From NCBI GenBank assembly GCA_012840625.1, contig DUSB01000175.1, positions 1 through 18,066 on the forward strand: a DNA stretch of 18,066 nucleotides, given 5' to 3'. The notes beneath the pieces are model-generated. The model was given only the letters and a program-made list of their open reading frames with translations. It was not told the origin of the DNA and did no database searches. The stretch comes from Syntrophomonadaceae bacterium (GTDB lineage: Bacteria; Bacillota; Syntrophomonadia; Syntrophomonadales; Syntrophomonadaceae). Position numbers and translations under genes: made by a program. Below are positions 7,439 to 14,324 of the stretch, one piece after another. Each line of letters opens with the position of its first letter. The stretch's first letter is position 1.

Positions 7439-8875
7439 ATGACACAAAAATACCAGAGACTTATGGAAGAATTTCAAGATCAAGTTACAAGGGATGATTT
7501 TGAGCGTTCCTTCTATACACGCGATTTAGCATCTGTTCCACCAATCATGACGCGGTTAATGTTTCAAACCAAACCTGATTTAGTGGTATCGCCTCTGAAT
7601 GAGGAATGCATAGAAGAAACCATGCGACTAGCAATTGAAGAGCGCTTGGCTGTTATACCTAGAGCCGGGGCTACCACCGCGTACATGAATACGGTTCCTG
7701 CTGATGGGGGTATTCTCATCGATCTTAACCGCTTACGGGGTGTACTGGATATAGATAAAGAAAATCTGCTGGCTGAAGCTTGGAGCGGAACACCCTGGTA
7801 TGAAGTGGAGCAGACCTTACAGAAAAATGGGTTCAGTCTTTGTACCTACCCCAGCAGCGCGGTCGCAGCAACAGTTGGAGGATGGTTCAACACTGAAGGT
7901 TATGGCATTGGCAGCATGCAGTATGGCTGCTTCCACGATCAAGTGGAAGCGGCACAGATTTATTTACCTCAGGGTAAATGGATTGATGCCCGGCAAGAAG
8001 GTAGCTATCCCCTATCCTGGTTTATGGGTAAAGAAGGAACCCTAGGAATTGTAAGCAGAGTGCGATTTCGTATTCGCCATTTACCAGAAGCAGAGTATCA
8101 TGCAGCCTTGGCTATTGACTCTTTTACTCAGCTGGTAAGCATAATCAATCGTCTGGCCGGGCAAGCACCGGGAGCCTACAATGTGCAGTTCAGTGATAGC
8201 GATTGTTTTTCGATGCAGGCTGATCTAGGATACGAAGTTCCATTGCATGACAGGCATCTAGTATGCATTACCTATCAGGGAAGCGCAGAAGAAATCAAAG
8301 CAGCCAAAAAGAACGTACAGCAGCTGGCGGCGGATACCGGTGCAGAGATGATGCCTGAGCAGGTGGGGCAGGAGGTCTGGGACGATCGGCTGTATGCTTT
8401 AAAAATTAAGCGCGGTGGTCCCACTCTGCTGGCAGGTGAAGTGGCTTTATCGGCAGATAAGATCCCCTTATTTTACCAGCAAGTTAAAAAGTTAAATCAG
8501 CGGACAGCCGTATATGGCCATTTTATGGGCCCAAATAAGGCCAATATCCTGGTTCAATATTATGCCGATGAGAGCAAAAACATCCAATATTTATTTCAAA
8601 TGGCGAAGACAAAACGCATCTATGATGCAGCCATTTCTTTGGGTGGACGTCCTTATGGAGTAGGTATATGGAACTCAGTCTATCTCAAGCGCGTGTTTCC
8701 CGAGGATATACTTCGGCAGAGGAAGGCTATAAAACAGGAACTTGATCCACTGGGAATAATGAACCCGGGGAAATACTATTCCCCTCCCGCTCTTCTACAT
8801 CCGGTTTTATTTGGAATGGGTAGTGGTATAGCCAATGGTATTTCGTCTCTCGTTGGAATTGGGAAAGGGAGGTAA
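7439..8875 (+). CDS. FAD-linked dehydrogenase, GlcD/D-lactate dehydrogenase type
   Basis: A 478-residue flavoenzyme of the vanillyl-alcohol-oxidase/PCMH superfamily (FAD_binding_4 followed by FAD-oxidase_C). The FAD-binding domain shows PRAGATTAYMN (74-84), the GGILIDLNRL strand (90-99), TYPSSAVAATVGGW (136-149) with GYGIGS after it, and the KEGTLGIVSRV (198-208) stretch. The C-terminal end carries the family signature DPLGIMNPGKYY. Relatives oxidise 2-hydroxy acids and pass electrons to a GlcF-type Fe-S subunit, and the next gene is exactly such a protein, its ribosome binding site overlapping this stop codon. The pair therefore probably forms one complex. The donor cannot be read from sequence; in this neighbourhood it might be something other than glycolate or lactate. 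ATG 7439 follows AAGAGGGG. Confidence 0.87.
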   Translation: MTQKYQRLMEEFQDQVTRDDFERSFYTRDLASVPPIMTRLMFQTKPDLVVSPLNEECIEETMRLAIEERLAVIPRAGATTAYMNTVPADGGILIDLNRLRGVLDIDKENLLAEAWSGTPWYEVEQTLQKNGFSLCTYPSSAVAATVGGWFNTEGYGIGSMQYGCFHDQVEAAQIYLPQGKWIDARQEGSYPLSWFMGKEGTLGIVSRVRFRIRHLPEAEYHAALAIDSFTQLVSIINRLAGQAPGAYNVQFSDSDCFSMQADLGYEVPLHDRHLVCITYQGSAEEIKAAKKNVQQLAADTGAEMMPEQVGQEVWDDRLYALKIKRGGPTLLAGEVALSADKIPLFYQQVKKLNQRTAVYGHFMGPNKANILVQYYADESKNIQYLFQMAKTKRIYDAAISLGGRPYGVGIWNSVYLKRVFPEDILRQRKAIKQELDPLGIMNPGKYYSPPALLHPVLFGMGSGIANGISSLVGIGKGR

Positions 8876-8879
8876 CCTC

Positions 8880-10040
8880 GTGCAGGATCACTCTTTTTAT
8901 GAAGGTTTAAAAAAAGAATCTCTGATCTGTGCCCAGTGTGGATACTGCCGGGTTGAATGTCCTGTATACAAACAGATTGGCTGGGAATCCAGTTCACCAC
9001 GGGCAAAAATGTTGTTAGCTGGGAAAATAGCTGATGGGAATCAAATTAATGAGCAGGAAGCGCTGCGGATTTTTCAATGTACCATGTGCGGGCGCTGTAA
9101 AGAACAATGCTCAACCAGGATTGATACCATAAAGGTCTGGGAGGATCTGCGCCAGGAGATAGCTGAACAGGGGAAAAGCCCAGGCAATTTGAGGATATTG
9201 ACCCAGACGATAGAGGAAAATGGGAACATTACCGGTGATGAACAGGCTAATCGTGAATTATGGATTGACGCCCTGGATGATGATAAATACCGCCAGCGCA
9301 TTGGCAGCAGAGGAAAAGTGCTCTATTTTACAGGTTGTTCAGGAGCGCTTTACCCCCAGGTTAACAGCATACCCAGGTCTTTTGTACAAATTCTGGAGAC
9401 CGCGGAGGAGGATTATACCTTATTGGGTGCAGACGAATCCTGCTGTGGTTTCCCCCTAATTGCAGCCGGACAACCTGATCTTGCCAGGGATCTAATGCAA
9501 AGGAATCTGGATAAAATTAAGCAGCTGGGTGTAGAGACCATTGTCACGACTTGTCCGTCCTGTTATCACTCCTGGCGGGATACCTATCCTGAATTTTTAG
9601 GAGCAGATCTTCCTTATAAAATAATGCATGCCAGTCAGCTGATAAATGAATACATTAAGCAGGATAGGCTGCCATTAAAGGAACTGGATGAAGTCGTGAC
9701 TTATCATGATCCATGTGATTTAGGAAGGAACAGTGGTGTCTATGATGAACCACGCTTTGTTATCCAGAGTATTCCGGGAGTGGATTTCAGGGAAATGGAC
9801 CGATCGCGTGAAAATGCCGCTTGCTGCGGTGGAGGAGGAAATCTGGAGGCGGTTGACGATGGATTGGTAGCAAAAATAGCGCAGCAAAGGCTGGAAGAAA
9901 TAACCGGTACCGGAGCCAAAACGGTGATTTCCTCCTGCCAGCAATGCAAAAGAACGCTGCAGGTCAATGCAAGAAAAAACAAAATACGGGTACGAGTGAT
10001 GGATTTGACTGAATTTGTTCTCAAGTCGATAAAAACTTGA
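8880..10040 (+). CDS. HdrD/GlcF-like Fe-S protein with two ferredoxin sites and two CCG domains
   Basis: A 386-residue protein equivalent to a fused HdrC-HdrB (HdrD) or GlcF. Two [4Fe-4S] sites lie at Cys17/20/23/27 and Cys67/70/73/77. Two CCG domains follow: Cys153, Cys188-Cys189, Cys225/Cys228, and Cys279, Cys315-Cys316, Cys353/Cys356. In HdrB such domains bind noncubane [4Fe-4S] clusters that cleave disulfides; in GlcF/LldE-type proteins they mainly serve electron transfer. I chose GTG 8880, which has GGGAGG at 8867-8872 at good spacing; the upstream in-frame ATG 8835 would lie well within the previous gene. It is probably the electron-accepting partner of the GlcD-like flavoprotein, and it supplies the first of two sets of CCG clusters in this locus. 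Confidence 0.9.
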   Translation: MQDHSFYEGLKKESLICAQCGYCRVECPVYKQIGWESSSPRAKMLLAGKIADGNQINEQEALRIFQCTMCGRCKEQCSTRIDTIKVWEDLRQEIAEQGKSPGNLRILTQTIEENGNITGDEQANRELWIDALDDDKYRQRIGSRGKVLYFTGCSGALYPQVNSIPRSFVQILETAEEDYTLLGADESCCGFPLIAAGQPDLARDLMQRNLDKIKQLGVETIVTTCPSCYHSWRDTYPEFLGADLPYKIMHASQLINEYIKQDRLPLKELDEVVTYHDPCDLGRNSGVYDEPRFVIQSIPGVDFREMDRSRENAACCGGGGNLEAVDDGLVAKIAQQRLEEITGTGAKTVISSCQQCKRTLQVNARKNKIRVRVMDLTEFVLKSIKT

Positions 10041-10057
10041 AGTAAGGATGTGATTGG

Positions 10058-10501
10058 ATGCAATACGATGGCTACAATTACCCTGATGATCTTTATTATG
10101 ATAAGCGCCATTTCTGGGCCAGAGTCGAAGGAGACCTGGTTACCATGGGCATGACTGATTATGCGGTGAAAGCTGCCGGGGATCTAGTCTACGTAGAGAT
10201 TATCGAACCCGGAAAGCAGGTAAGCCAGGATAAGGCATTTATGTCGGTAGAATCAGGTAAATGGGTGGGGCGAGTTTATGCACAGGTTAGCGGTGAAGTG
10301 GTAGAAATCAACGAGGAATTAGAATTTGATCCCACCTTGGTCAATCAAGATCCCTATGGAGAAGGCTGGCTGGTAAAAATAAAAATGGCCGACCCGGAGG
10401 AGCTAAACAATCTACTTAAAGGCAAAGATTATGAGGCCTGGGTCAGTAAAGAGATAGAAAGGCAAAAGAAACTGCAGGCAAAACGTACCGGTGGAAACTA
10501 A
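10058..10501 (+). CDS. GcvH-like lipoyl carrier protein
   Basis: A 147-residue protein with the lipoyl-domain fold of glycine cleavage H protein (usual length about 125-130). The N-terminal YDKRHFWARVEGDLVTMGMT segment resembles GcvH, and the lipoylation hairpin reads VESGKWVGRV, so Lys68 is the predicted lipoyl-lysine; the following VSGEVVEIN is typical. The classic motif is ESVKA, so ESGKWVG is a divergence of the kind that may set ligase or partner specificity. A charged C-terminal tail of about 25 residues extends past the usual end. No glycine cleavage genes (P or T proteins) are nearby; instead there are HdrB/HdrC-like genes, a lipoate ligase and an AhpD-like gene, pointing to a lipoate-binding protein like LbpA of the sHdr pathway. 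Its start follows AAGGA with 9-base spacing. Confidence 0.88.
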   Translation: MQYDGYNYPDDLYYDKRHFWARVEGDLVTMGMTDYAVKAAGDLVYVEIIEPGKQVSQDKAFMSVESGKWVGRVYAQVSGEVVEINEELEFDPTLVNQDPYGEGWLVKIKMADPEELNNLLKGKDYEAWVSKEIERQKKLQAKRTGGN

Positions 10502-10516
10502 TAACGGTAAAGATGG

Positions 10517-11575
10517 ATGGTGAAACAGATGAACAACGTAAGGTATGTATGCCCTTATCCCCAATATAGGAGTTTTCAGAAACAAATACAGCAGAGCAGC
10601 TGCCTCTACCTGCTGGCAGAGGGGCAAGAAGCACCTGAACTTACCAGGCTGGAAGCCGTGCTAGATTCAACCGAACGATACATGACGGTATTATTGTTGA
10701 CACAAAGGTTCAATGCTGATGTGTTGCAGGGTCTGTCAAATAATCAAAATTGGGATATCCTTATTGACCCGGCTGTGCCAGAGATTTTAATGGATTTAGC
10801 CCGGGAAAAAAGCCTGAGTTTCAGGCGGCTTCTTATCCCTTTAGATGTATCCACCCGGGCACTATTTAATCGCTATCATCGAGTAGAAAATAATCAACTC
10901 TGGGATTGTTATTGGCAGAGCATTTGTGAAGCTGTAGCGTTATTTGGTCCGGGGAAGGTCTACGTACATTTATTTACAGGTCTGGGTGAAACTGAACAGC
11001 AATATGTAGCTGCATGTCAACGCATTTGCGATCTAGGGGCTGAACCCACCATCCTATCCATAGCTGCTAATAATCGTTGGAACCGCAAAGCAGTTAGTAT
11101 TGGTCGTTATAGACGCTTGCAGGTGGCCCGGTACCTCATTGTTAATGAAATAAGCCAGGAACGCTTTATGCAGTTTAACGAATTTGGCTCTATTTATGAT
11201 TACGGTCTGGCCAGTTCTCGTTTACAGCAGCTGCTGGAAACAGGTCAACCTTTTTATCAAGTAGGTACCGACCCGATCTCAGGAGATCTCTATGCCTGGC
11301 CAGGCCACGATAACAATATTGGTTCTCTACGTAATCATTCACCAGCAATGAACCCGGAGGAGGTGAGTCAAGCACAGCAGGAGCTCAGTATGATTGACTG
11401 GGAAGAAGAATGGGTAACAATGTCCAATATGGTTAAGATTCAAGAAGTAGATTTTAGCGATGTGGAGGAAGATACCGATCTTAGTGCACTGATACGGAGT
11501 GGGAATTTTTCCCTTCTGGGCATTAGTAAAGATGATCTGCGGTATCTAAAAAAAAGTAAAATGGGGAGGAATTAA
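10517..11575 (+). CDS. radical-SAM-like protein lacking the [4Fe-4S] cysteine motif
   Basis: A 352-residue soluble protein. The middle part resembles the TIM barrel of biotin-synthase/lipoyl-synthase-type radical SAM enzymes: IPLDVSTRALFNRYHR (about 107-122), then AVALFGPGKVYVHLFTGLGE (about 139-158) and LGAEPTILSI (about 173-182). The CX3CX2C motif that binds the catalytic cluster is absent: the few cysteines (such as Cys12, Cys29, Cys130, Cys136) are not in that arrangement. The C-terminal part has PFYQVGTDPISGDLYAWPG, faintly like the tail of LipS2-type lipoyl synthases, and an acidic region near 310-330. It probably no longer does radical chemistry and may be a scaffold, or a carrier-binding factor for the lipoyl protein encoded 15 bases upstream. 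ATG 10529 is a possible alternative start. The family call is tentative. Confidence 0.6.
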   Translation: MVKQMNNVRYVCPYPQYRSFQKQIQQSSCLYLLAEGQEAPELTRLEAVLDSTERYMTVLLLTQRFNADVLQGLSNNQNWDILIDPAVPEILMDLAREKSLSFRRLLIPLDVSTRALFNRYHRVENNQLWDCYWQSICEAVALFGPGKVYVHLFTGLGETEQQYVAACQRICDLGAEPTILSIAANNRWNRKAVSIGRYRRLQVARYLIVNEISQERFMQFNEFGSIYDYGLASSRLQQLLETGQPFYQVGTDPISGDLYAWPGHDNNIGSLRNHSPAMNPEEVSQAQQELSMIDWEEEWVTMSNMVKIQEVDFSDVEEDTDLSALIRSGNFSLLGISKDDLRYLKKSKMGRN

Positions 11576-11577
11576 TA

Positions 11578-11934
11578 ATGGCTGAAATGACAAAAGCACA
11601 GAGGATTTTAAAGGAATTTGAAGACGGGCTGGCAGTTGCCCAGGAGGCTATGCCGAAAACCATTCAGGCCTATCTGGATCTGGAAAAATATGCAGCGGCA
11701 AACTATGGCATCTTTGATGAAAAAACCAAAGAACTTATGATGCTGGCACAGGGTGTTAGAACCCCATGTAAATATTGCATTTGCATCCATACATTTAATG
11801 CAATCAAAGAAGGTGCCACCAAAGAAGAAATTTATGAAGCGGCCAGTGTGGCCATACCATTTGGCGGTGCCAAAACCTTTGCCTATGCTTGTACCTATTT
11901 AACCGATGCCGTAGAGTCATTCTGGGTTGATTAA
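11578..11934 (+). CDS. AhpD-like carboxymuconolactone decarboxylase family protein
   Basis: A 118-residue single-domain CMD/AhpD-fold protein. It has the redox motif CKYCICIH with Cys64 and Cys67 and His71. Glu52 lies 12 residues before Cys64, so the Glu-Cys-Cys-His spacing is the same as in the proton relay of Mycobacterium tuberculosis AhpD (Glu118, Cys130, Cys133, His137). The typical EGATKEEIYEAASVA helix and a GG turn follow. In mycobacteria AhpD receives electrons from a lipoylated E2 protein, so a neighbouring lipoyl carrier gives this protein an obvious partner. Its start lies two bases after the preceding stop, with GGGGAGGAA at 11562-11570. A third cysteine, Cys69, sits within the motif. 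The final electron acceptor is unknown; no AhpC is encoded in the window. Confidence 0.85.
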   Translation: MAEMTKAQRILKEFEDGLAVAQEAMPKTIQAYLDLEKYAAANYGIFDEKTKELMMLAQGVRTPCKYCICIHTFNAIKEGATKEEIYEAASVAIPFGGAKTFAYACTYLTDAVESFWVD

Positions 11935-11948
11935 AGAAATCATAACAG

Positions 11949-11979
11949 GGTAGGAGGGGTCAGCCTCTTCTGCCCTACC
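11949..11979 (+). promoter_or_regulatory. intergenic RNA hairpin before lipoate ligase gene
   Basis: GGTAGGAGGGG (11949-11959) pairs with CCTCT (11964-11968) and CCTACC (11974-11979) around the loop TCAG, with a five-base bulge on the right arm and one G-U pair. The bases after it are TATTTAATAT rather than a U-tract, so it is at best a weak terminator. It lies between the AhpD-like and lipoate ligase genes and may divide the operon into segments or protect the upstream message. Confidence 0.45.
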
Positions 11980-12012
11980 TATTTAATATATTCTAAACAG
12001 GGGGATTGTTGC

Positions 12013-13062
12013 ATGAAAGTCTATGATTTAGGAGTCCTACCAGGACAATATTCTATGCTTATTTTTCATGCTTTAGCTCGAATGAATGAGGAAGCATTAG
12101 TCGTCGTATCGCCCCGTGACCCTCTAGTCAGCATCGGGTATTTTCAGGATTTATCCGGGGTTGACTTAGATTATTGTCAGGAGCATGGAATTTCTATAAT
12201 GAGAAGGGAGTTAGGGGGAGGAACTACCTTCCTGGATCATAACCAGATTTTCTATCAAGTGATATTGAAAAAGGATAATCCCTTATCACCGGGGTCGATT
12301 GATGAGCTTTATCGGTGCTTTTCTGAGCCGGTTATACAGACCTATGGCAAACTAGGTATTGAGACCAAGTTTAAACCTATTAACGATATTCTTACCGCCC
12401 AGGGGAAGAAAATTGCCGGGGAAGGCGGAGGTGATATTGGTGATTGCATCGTATTTGTGGGGGGAATTTTATTAGACTTCGATTTCGAAACCATGACCAG
12501 GGTACTGCAGGTTCCCGATGAAAAATTTAGAGATAAAATGTATAAGACCATGCAGGAAAATATGAGTACGGTAAAACTCGAATTGGGATACAAACCAGAG
12601 AGACAGCAGGTAATAGAATACCTGATTGACAGCTTTGCTGAAGTTTTAGGGCCTTTAGAGAGGGCAGACCTTCCAGCCCAGGTCATAGAACTGGCGGATA
12701 AACTGGGCGAAGAGTTCAGCTCTACGGAATTTATGAACAAGCGTACTCCCAGGCAGAAACAGGTACCTATCGGTGCTGGAGTAAGCATAAAATACGGCAG
12801 TTATAAAGCCGCCGGAGGGCTGATCCAGACTATGACTACCATACGCGACGGAATTGTTGAAAGTTTAGATGTTTGGGGAGACTTTAGTTTTTATCCACGG
12901 GAAAAGCTGCCCCTACTATCTAAATCAGTCGCAGGTCAACCCTATAAATGGGATGCTGTTCAGGCTGCTTTGCAAGAGCAATATGAGCTTAATCAGCTGG
13001 AAATGCCGGGAGTGGATATGAATGACATCTGTCAAGCCATCTTTCAAGGGCAGGCAATGTAA
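12013..13062 (+). CDS. lplA: lipoate-protein ligase A family protein
   Basis: A 349-residue ligase that would activate lipoate with ATP and attach it to the carrier's lysine. The substrate-binding motif RRELGGGTTF is at residues 64-73, and INDILTAQGKKIAGEGGG (about 123-140) supplies the catalytic lysine (Lys133 in KKIAG, the context of the catalytic lysine in other LplA proteins). A GGILLDFD strand follows, and the last ~100 residues look like the small C-terminal LplA domain, including VWGDFSFYP. Both domains are present, unlike single-domain transferases. The ribosome binding site is AGGGGGAT at 11998-12005. The gene lies between the lipoyl-carrier region and the hdrBC-like genes, suggesting a dedicated ligase like sLpl of sHdr clusters. 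Octanoyl rather than lipoyl transfer is a less likely alternative. Confidence 0.9.
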   Translation: MKVYDLGVLPGQYSMLIFHALARMNEEALVVVSPRDPLVSIGYFQDLSGVDLDYCQEHGISIMRRELGGGTTFLDHNQIFYQVILKKDNPLSPGSIDELYRCFSEPVIQTYGKLGIETKFKPINDILTAQGKKIAGEGGGDIGDCIVFVGGILLDFDFETMTRVLQVPDEKFRDKMYKTMQENMSTVKLELGYKPERQQVIEYLIDSFAEVLGPLERADLPAQVIELADKLGEEFSSTEFMNKRTPRQKQVPIGAGVSIKYGSYKAAGGLIQTMTTIRDGIVESLDVWGDFSFYPREKLPLLSKSVAGQPYKWDAVQAALQEQYELNQLEMPGVDMNDICQAIFQGQAM

Positions 13063-13900
13063 ACATAAAAAAGCCCTTTTTGCTGGATGCCTGGTTTGGT
13101 ACCGTTTTCCTGAATATGAAGTGGCCAGCAAGTGCGTTTTGAAAAAGCTAGGCATACCCATTTATCCATTGCGAGAAGCAAGCTGCTGTGGCTCTTTTGT
13201 ACAAGGAGCCAGCAGCAACTGGATTTATATGGCCGCCTACAACCTGGCTCTGGCAGAACAAAACAACATGGATCTTATAACCTTATGTGGCGGCTGCACC
13301 AACGCTTTCCGGCAGCTGCAGTACAGTTGTACCCGTAACACAGAGTACGTGGAAGACATTAACCGGGTTCTAAAGCCGCTGGAACTTGAATTTCATAATA
13401 CGATTCAGGTTCATCATATACTAGAGGTCCTGGATGACTATAAAGAAGATATACCAAAGCTGTTGACCACAAATGTTCCCTTACAGACAGCGGTGATGAA
13501 TCCCTGTCAGGTTTTTCGCCCGGAAGAGATTATGCAGTTTGACGATGCAGATCATCCACAGGTCATGGCACAATTGGTTCGATTAACCGGAGCAGCATGC
13601 GTCTCCTATGCATCCGAAAACCAGTGCTGTGGATCCACGCTGACTTTAGCAGACAAATCGGTCGCCTATTGCCTGGGGGAGATGCGCCTGGAGGAATTGG
13701 ATAAAAAAGGTGTAGAAACCATTATTACTGCATGTGGTAATTGTCATCTCTTATTAGACCGCATGCAGGGACAGTACTATTCAGGCCGAAGGATTCCGGG
13801 GATCTTTTTACCCCAGCTTATTGGGATAGCGATGGGGTTTTCACCCCAGCAACTCATGATTAAAGACCCCCGATTAAAAAGGAGACTGCAGAATGTTTGA
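13022..13900 (+). CDS. HdrB-like protein with two CCG domains
   Basis: A 292-residue protein like subunit B of heterodisulfide reductase. The first CCG domain has Cys23, Cys55-Cys56, Cys89/Cys92, and the second Cys162, Cys202-Cys203, Cys238/Cys241. The 31- and 39-residue gaps before each CC match those of methanogen HdrB, where two noncubane [4Fe-4S] clusters bind and cleave the disulfide, so both sites look able to bind clusters. The only plausible start is ATG 13022, 41 bases inside the lipoate ligase gene, with GGGAGTGG at 13009-13016; the overlap argues for coupled translation. It pairs with the HdrC-like gene that overlaps its end by 8 bases. No HdrA or MvhD-like gene is present, so flavin-based bifurcation is not indicated. 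The substrate may be a lipoyl-bound disulfide or thiol (inference). Confidence 0.9.
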   Translation: MTSVKPSFKGRQCKHKKALFAGCLVWYRFPEYEVASKCVLKKLGIPIYPLREASCCGSFVQGASSNWIYMAAYNLALAEQNNMDLITLCGGCTNAFRQLQYSCTRNTEYVEDINRVLKPLELEFHNTIQVHHILEVLDDYKEDIPKLLTTNVPLQTAVMNPCQVFRPEEIMQFDDADHPQVMAQLVRLTGAACVSYASENQCCGSTLTLADKSVAYCLGEMRLEELDKKGVETIITACGNCHLLLDRMQGQYYSGRRIPGIFLPQLIGIAMGFSPQQLMIKDPRLKRRLQNV

Positions 13901-14255
13901 AACATGCATACAGTGTGGGTGCTGCCAGGAAAGCTGCTATCTAGAAAATAAGGGGATACGATCCTTTGCCTCGGTTCCCCTGGAAGGCGCTGATCAAGTA
14001 AACATCTGGATGTGCTCCAATTGCTGGGTCTGTCAGGATCAGTGTCCCCAGGGGGTCCCGTTGATGGAATATAAAAAACAACTGCAGCGACAGGGACCAA
14101 AACCATACGGTTGGGCAGAGGGGATAAGATTGATAGCTCAATGCGGATTTTGTCTGCCTATTGATCTTGACAGTCTAAATGAGTTCAGGGTGGAGGTGGG
14201 ACTGGAACCTATTACCGGGATTTTATCATCTACCATTAAACATCTGTTACGGTAA
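13893..14255 (+). CDS. HdrC-like ferredoxin protein
   Basis: A 120-residue protein with two [4Fe-4S] sites, Cys5/8/11/15 and Cys41/44/47/51, spaced like those of HdrC; the second ends in the usual CP (CSNCWVCQDQCPQGVP). The remaining ~65 residues contain GFCLPIDLDSL (about 85-95), likely the region that contacts HdrB. In heterodisulfide reductases HdrC carries electrons between HdrA and the HdrB noncubane clusters; since no HdrA is encoded here, another protein such as the ferredoxins or flavoproteins upstream must be the partner. It overlaps the HdrB-like gene by 8 bases and has AAGGAGA at 13879-13885. It is the last gene of the tightly packed cluster. Confidence 0.88.
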   Translation: MFETCIQCGCCQESCYLENKGIRSFASVPLEGADQVNIWMCSNCWVCQDQCPQGVPLMEYKKQLQRQGPKPYGWAEGIRLIAQCGFCLPIDLDSLNEFRVEVGLEPITGILSSTIKHLLR

Positions 14256-14273
14256 GCGTCTTCTGGTAGATGA
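14226..14273 (+). repeat. 10-bp perfect inverted repeat at end of HdrC-like gene
   Basis: TCATCTACCA (14226-14235) is exactly reversed and complemented by TGGTAGATGA (14264-14273), with 28 bases between. It spans the HdrC-like stop codon and is followed by AAAAAAGGG rather than a U-tract. It might form an mRNA stem at the end of the cluster or be a DNA-binding site for the following gene; chance is possible. Confidence 0.4.
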
Positions 14274-14290
14274 AAAAAGGGTCAAAGATT

Positions 14291-14296
14291 TATAAT
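14291..14296 (+). promoter_or_regulatory. possible -10 element (TATAAT) for the NTPase gene
   Basis: A perfect TATAAT lies 28 bases before the preferred NTPase start at 14325. The -35 region at 16-18 bases upstream has no good TTGACA match, so this is only a weak promoter candidate. If real, it rules out the alternative start at 14295. Confidence 0.25.
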
Positions 14297-14324
14297 GATA
14301 AAAACAATAATTAAGGTGTATACC

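Noticed and set aside
10058..10501. Glycine cleavage system H protein in its usual role
   Set aside because: No P, T or L protein genes are present and the lipoylation motif is unusual; the Hdr and ligase neighbours fit a different role.
13022..14255. Classical electron-bifurcating HdrABC-hydrogenase complex
   Set aside because: There is no HdrA flavoprotein, MvhD or hydrogenase gene in the window.
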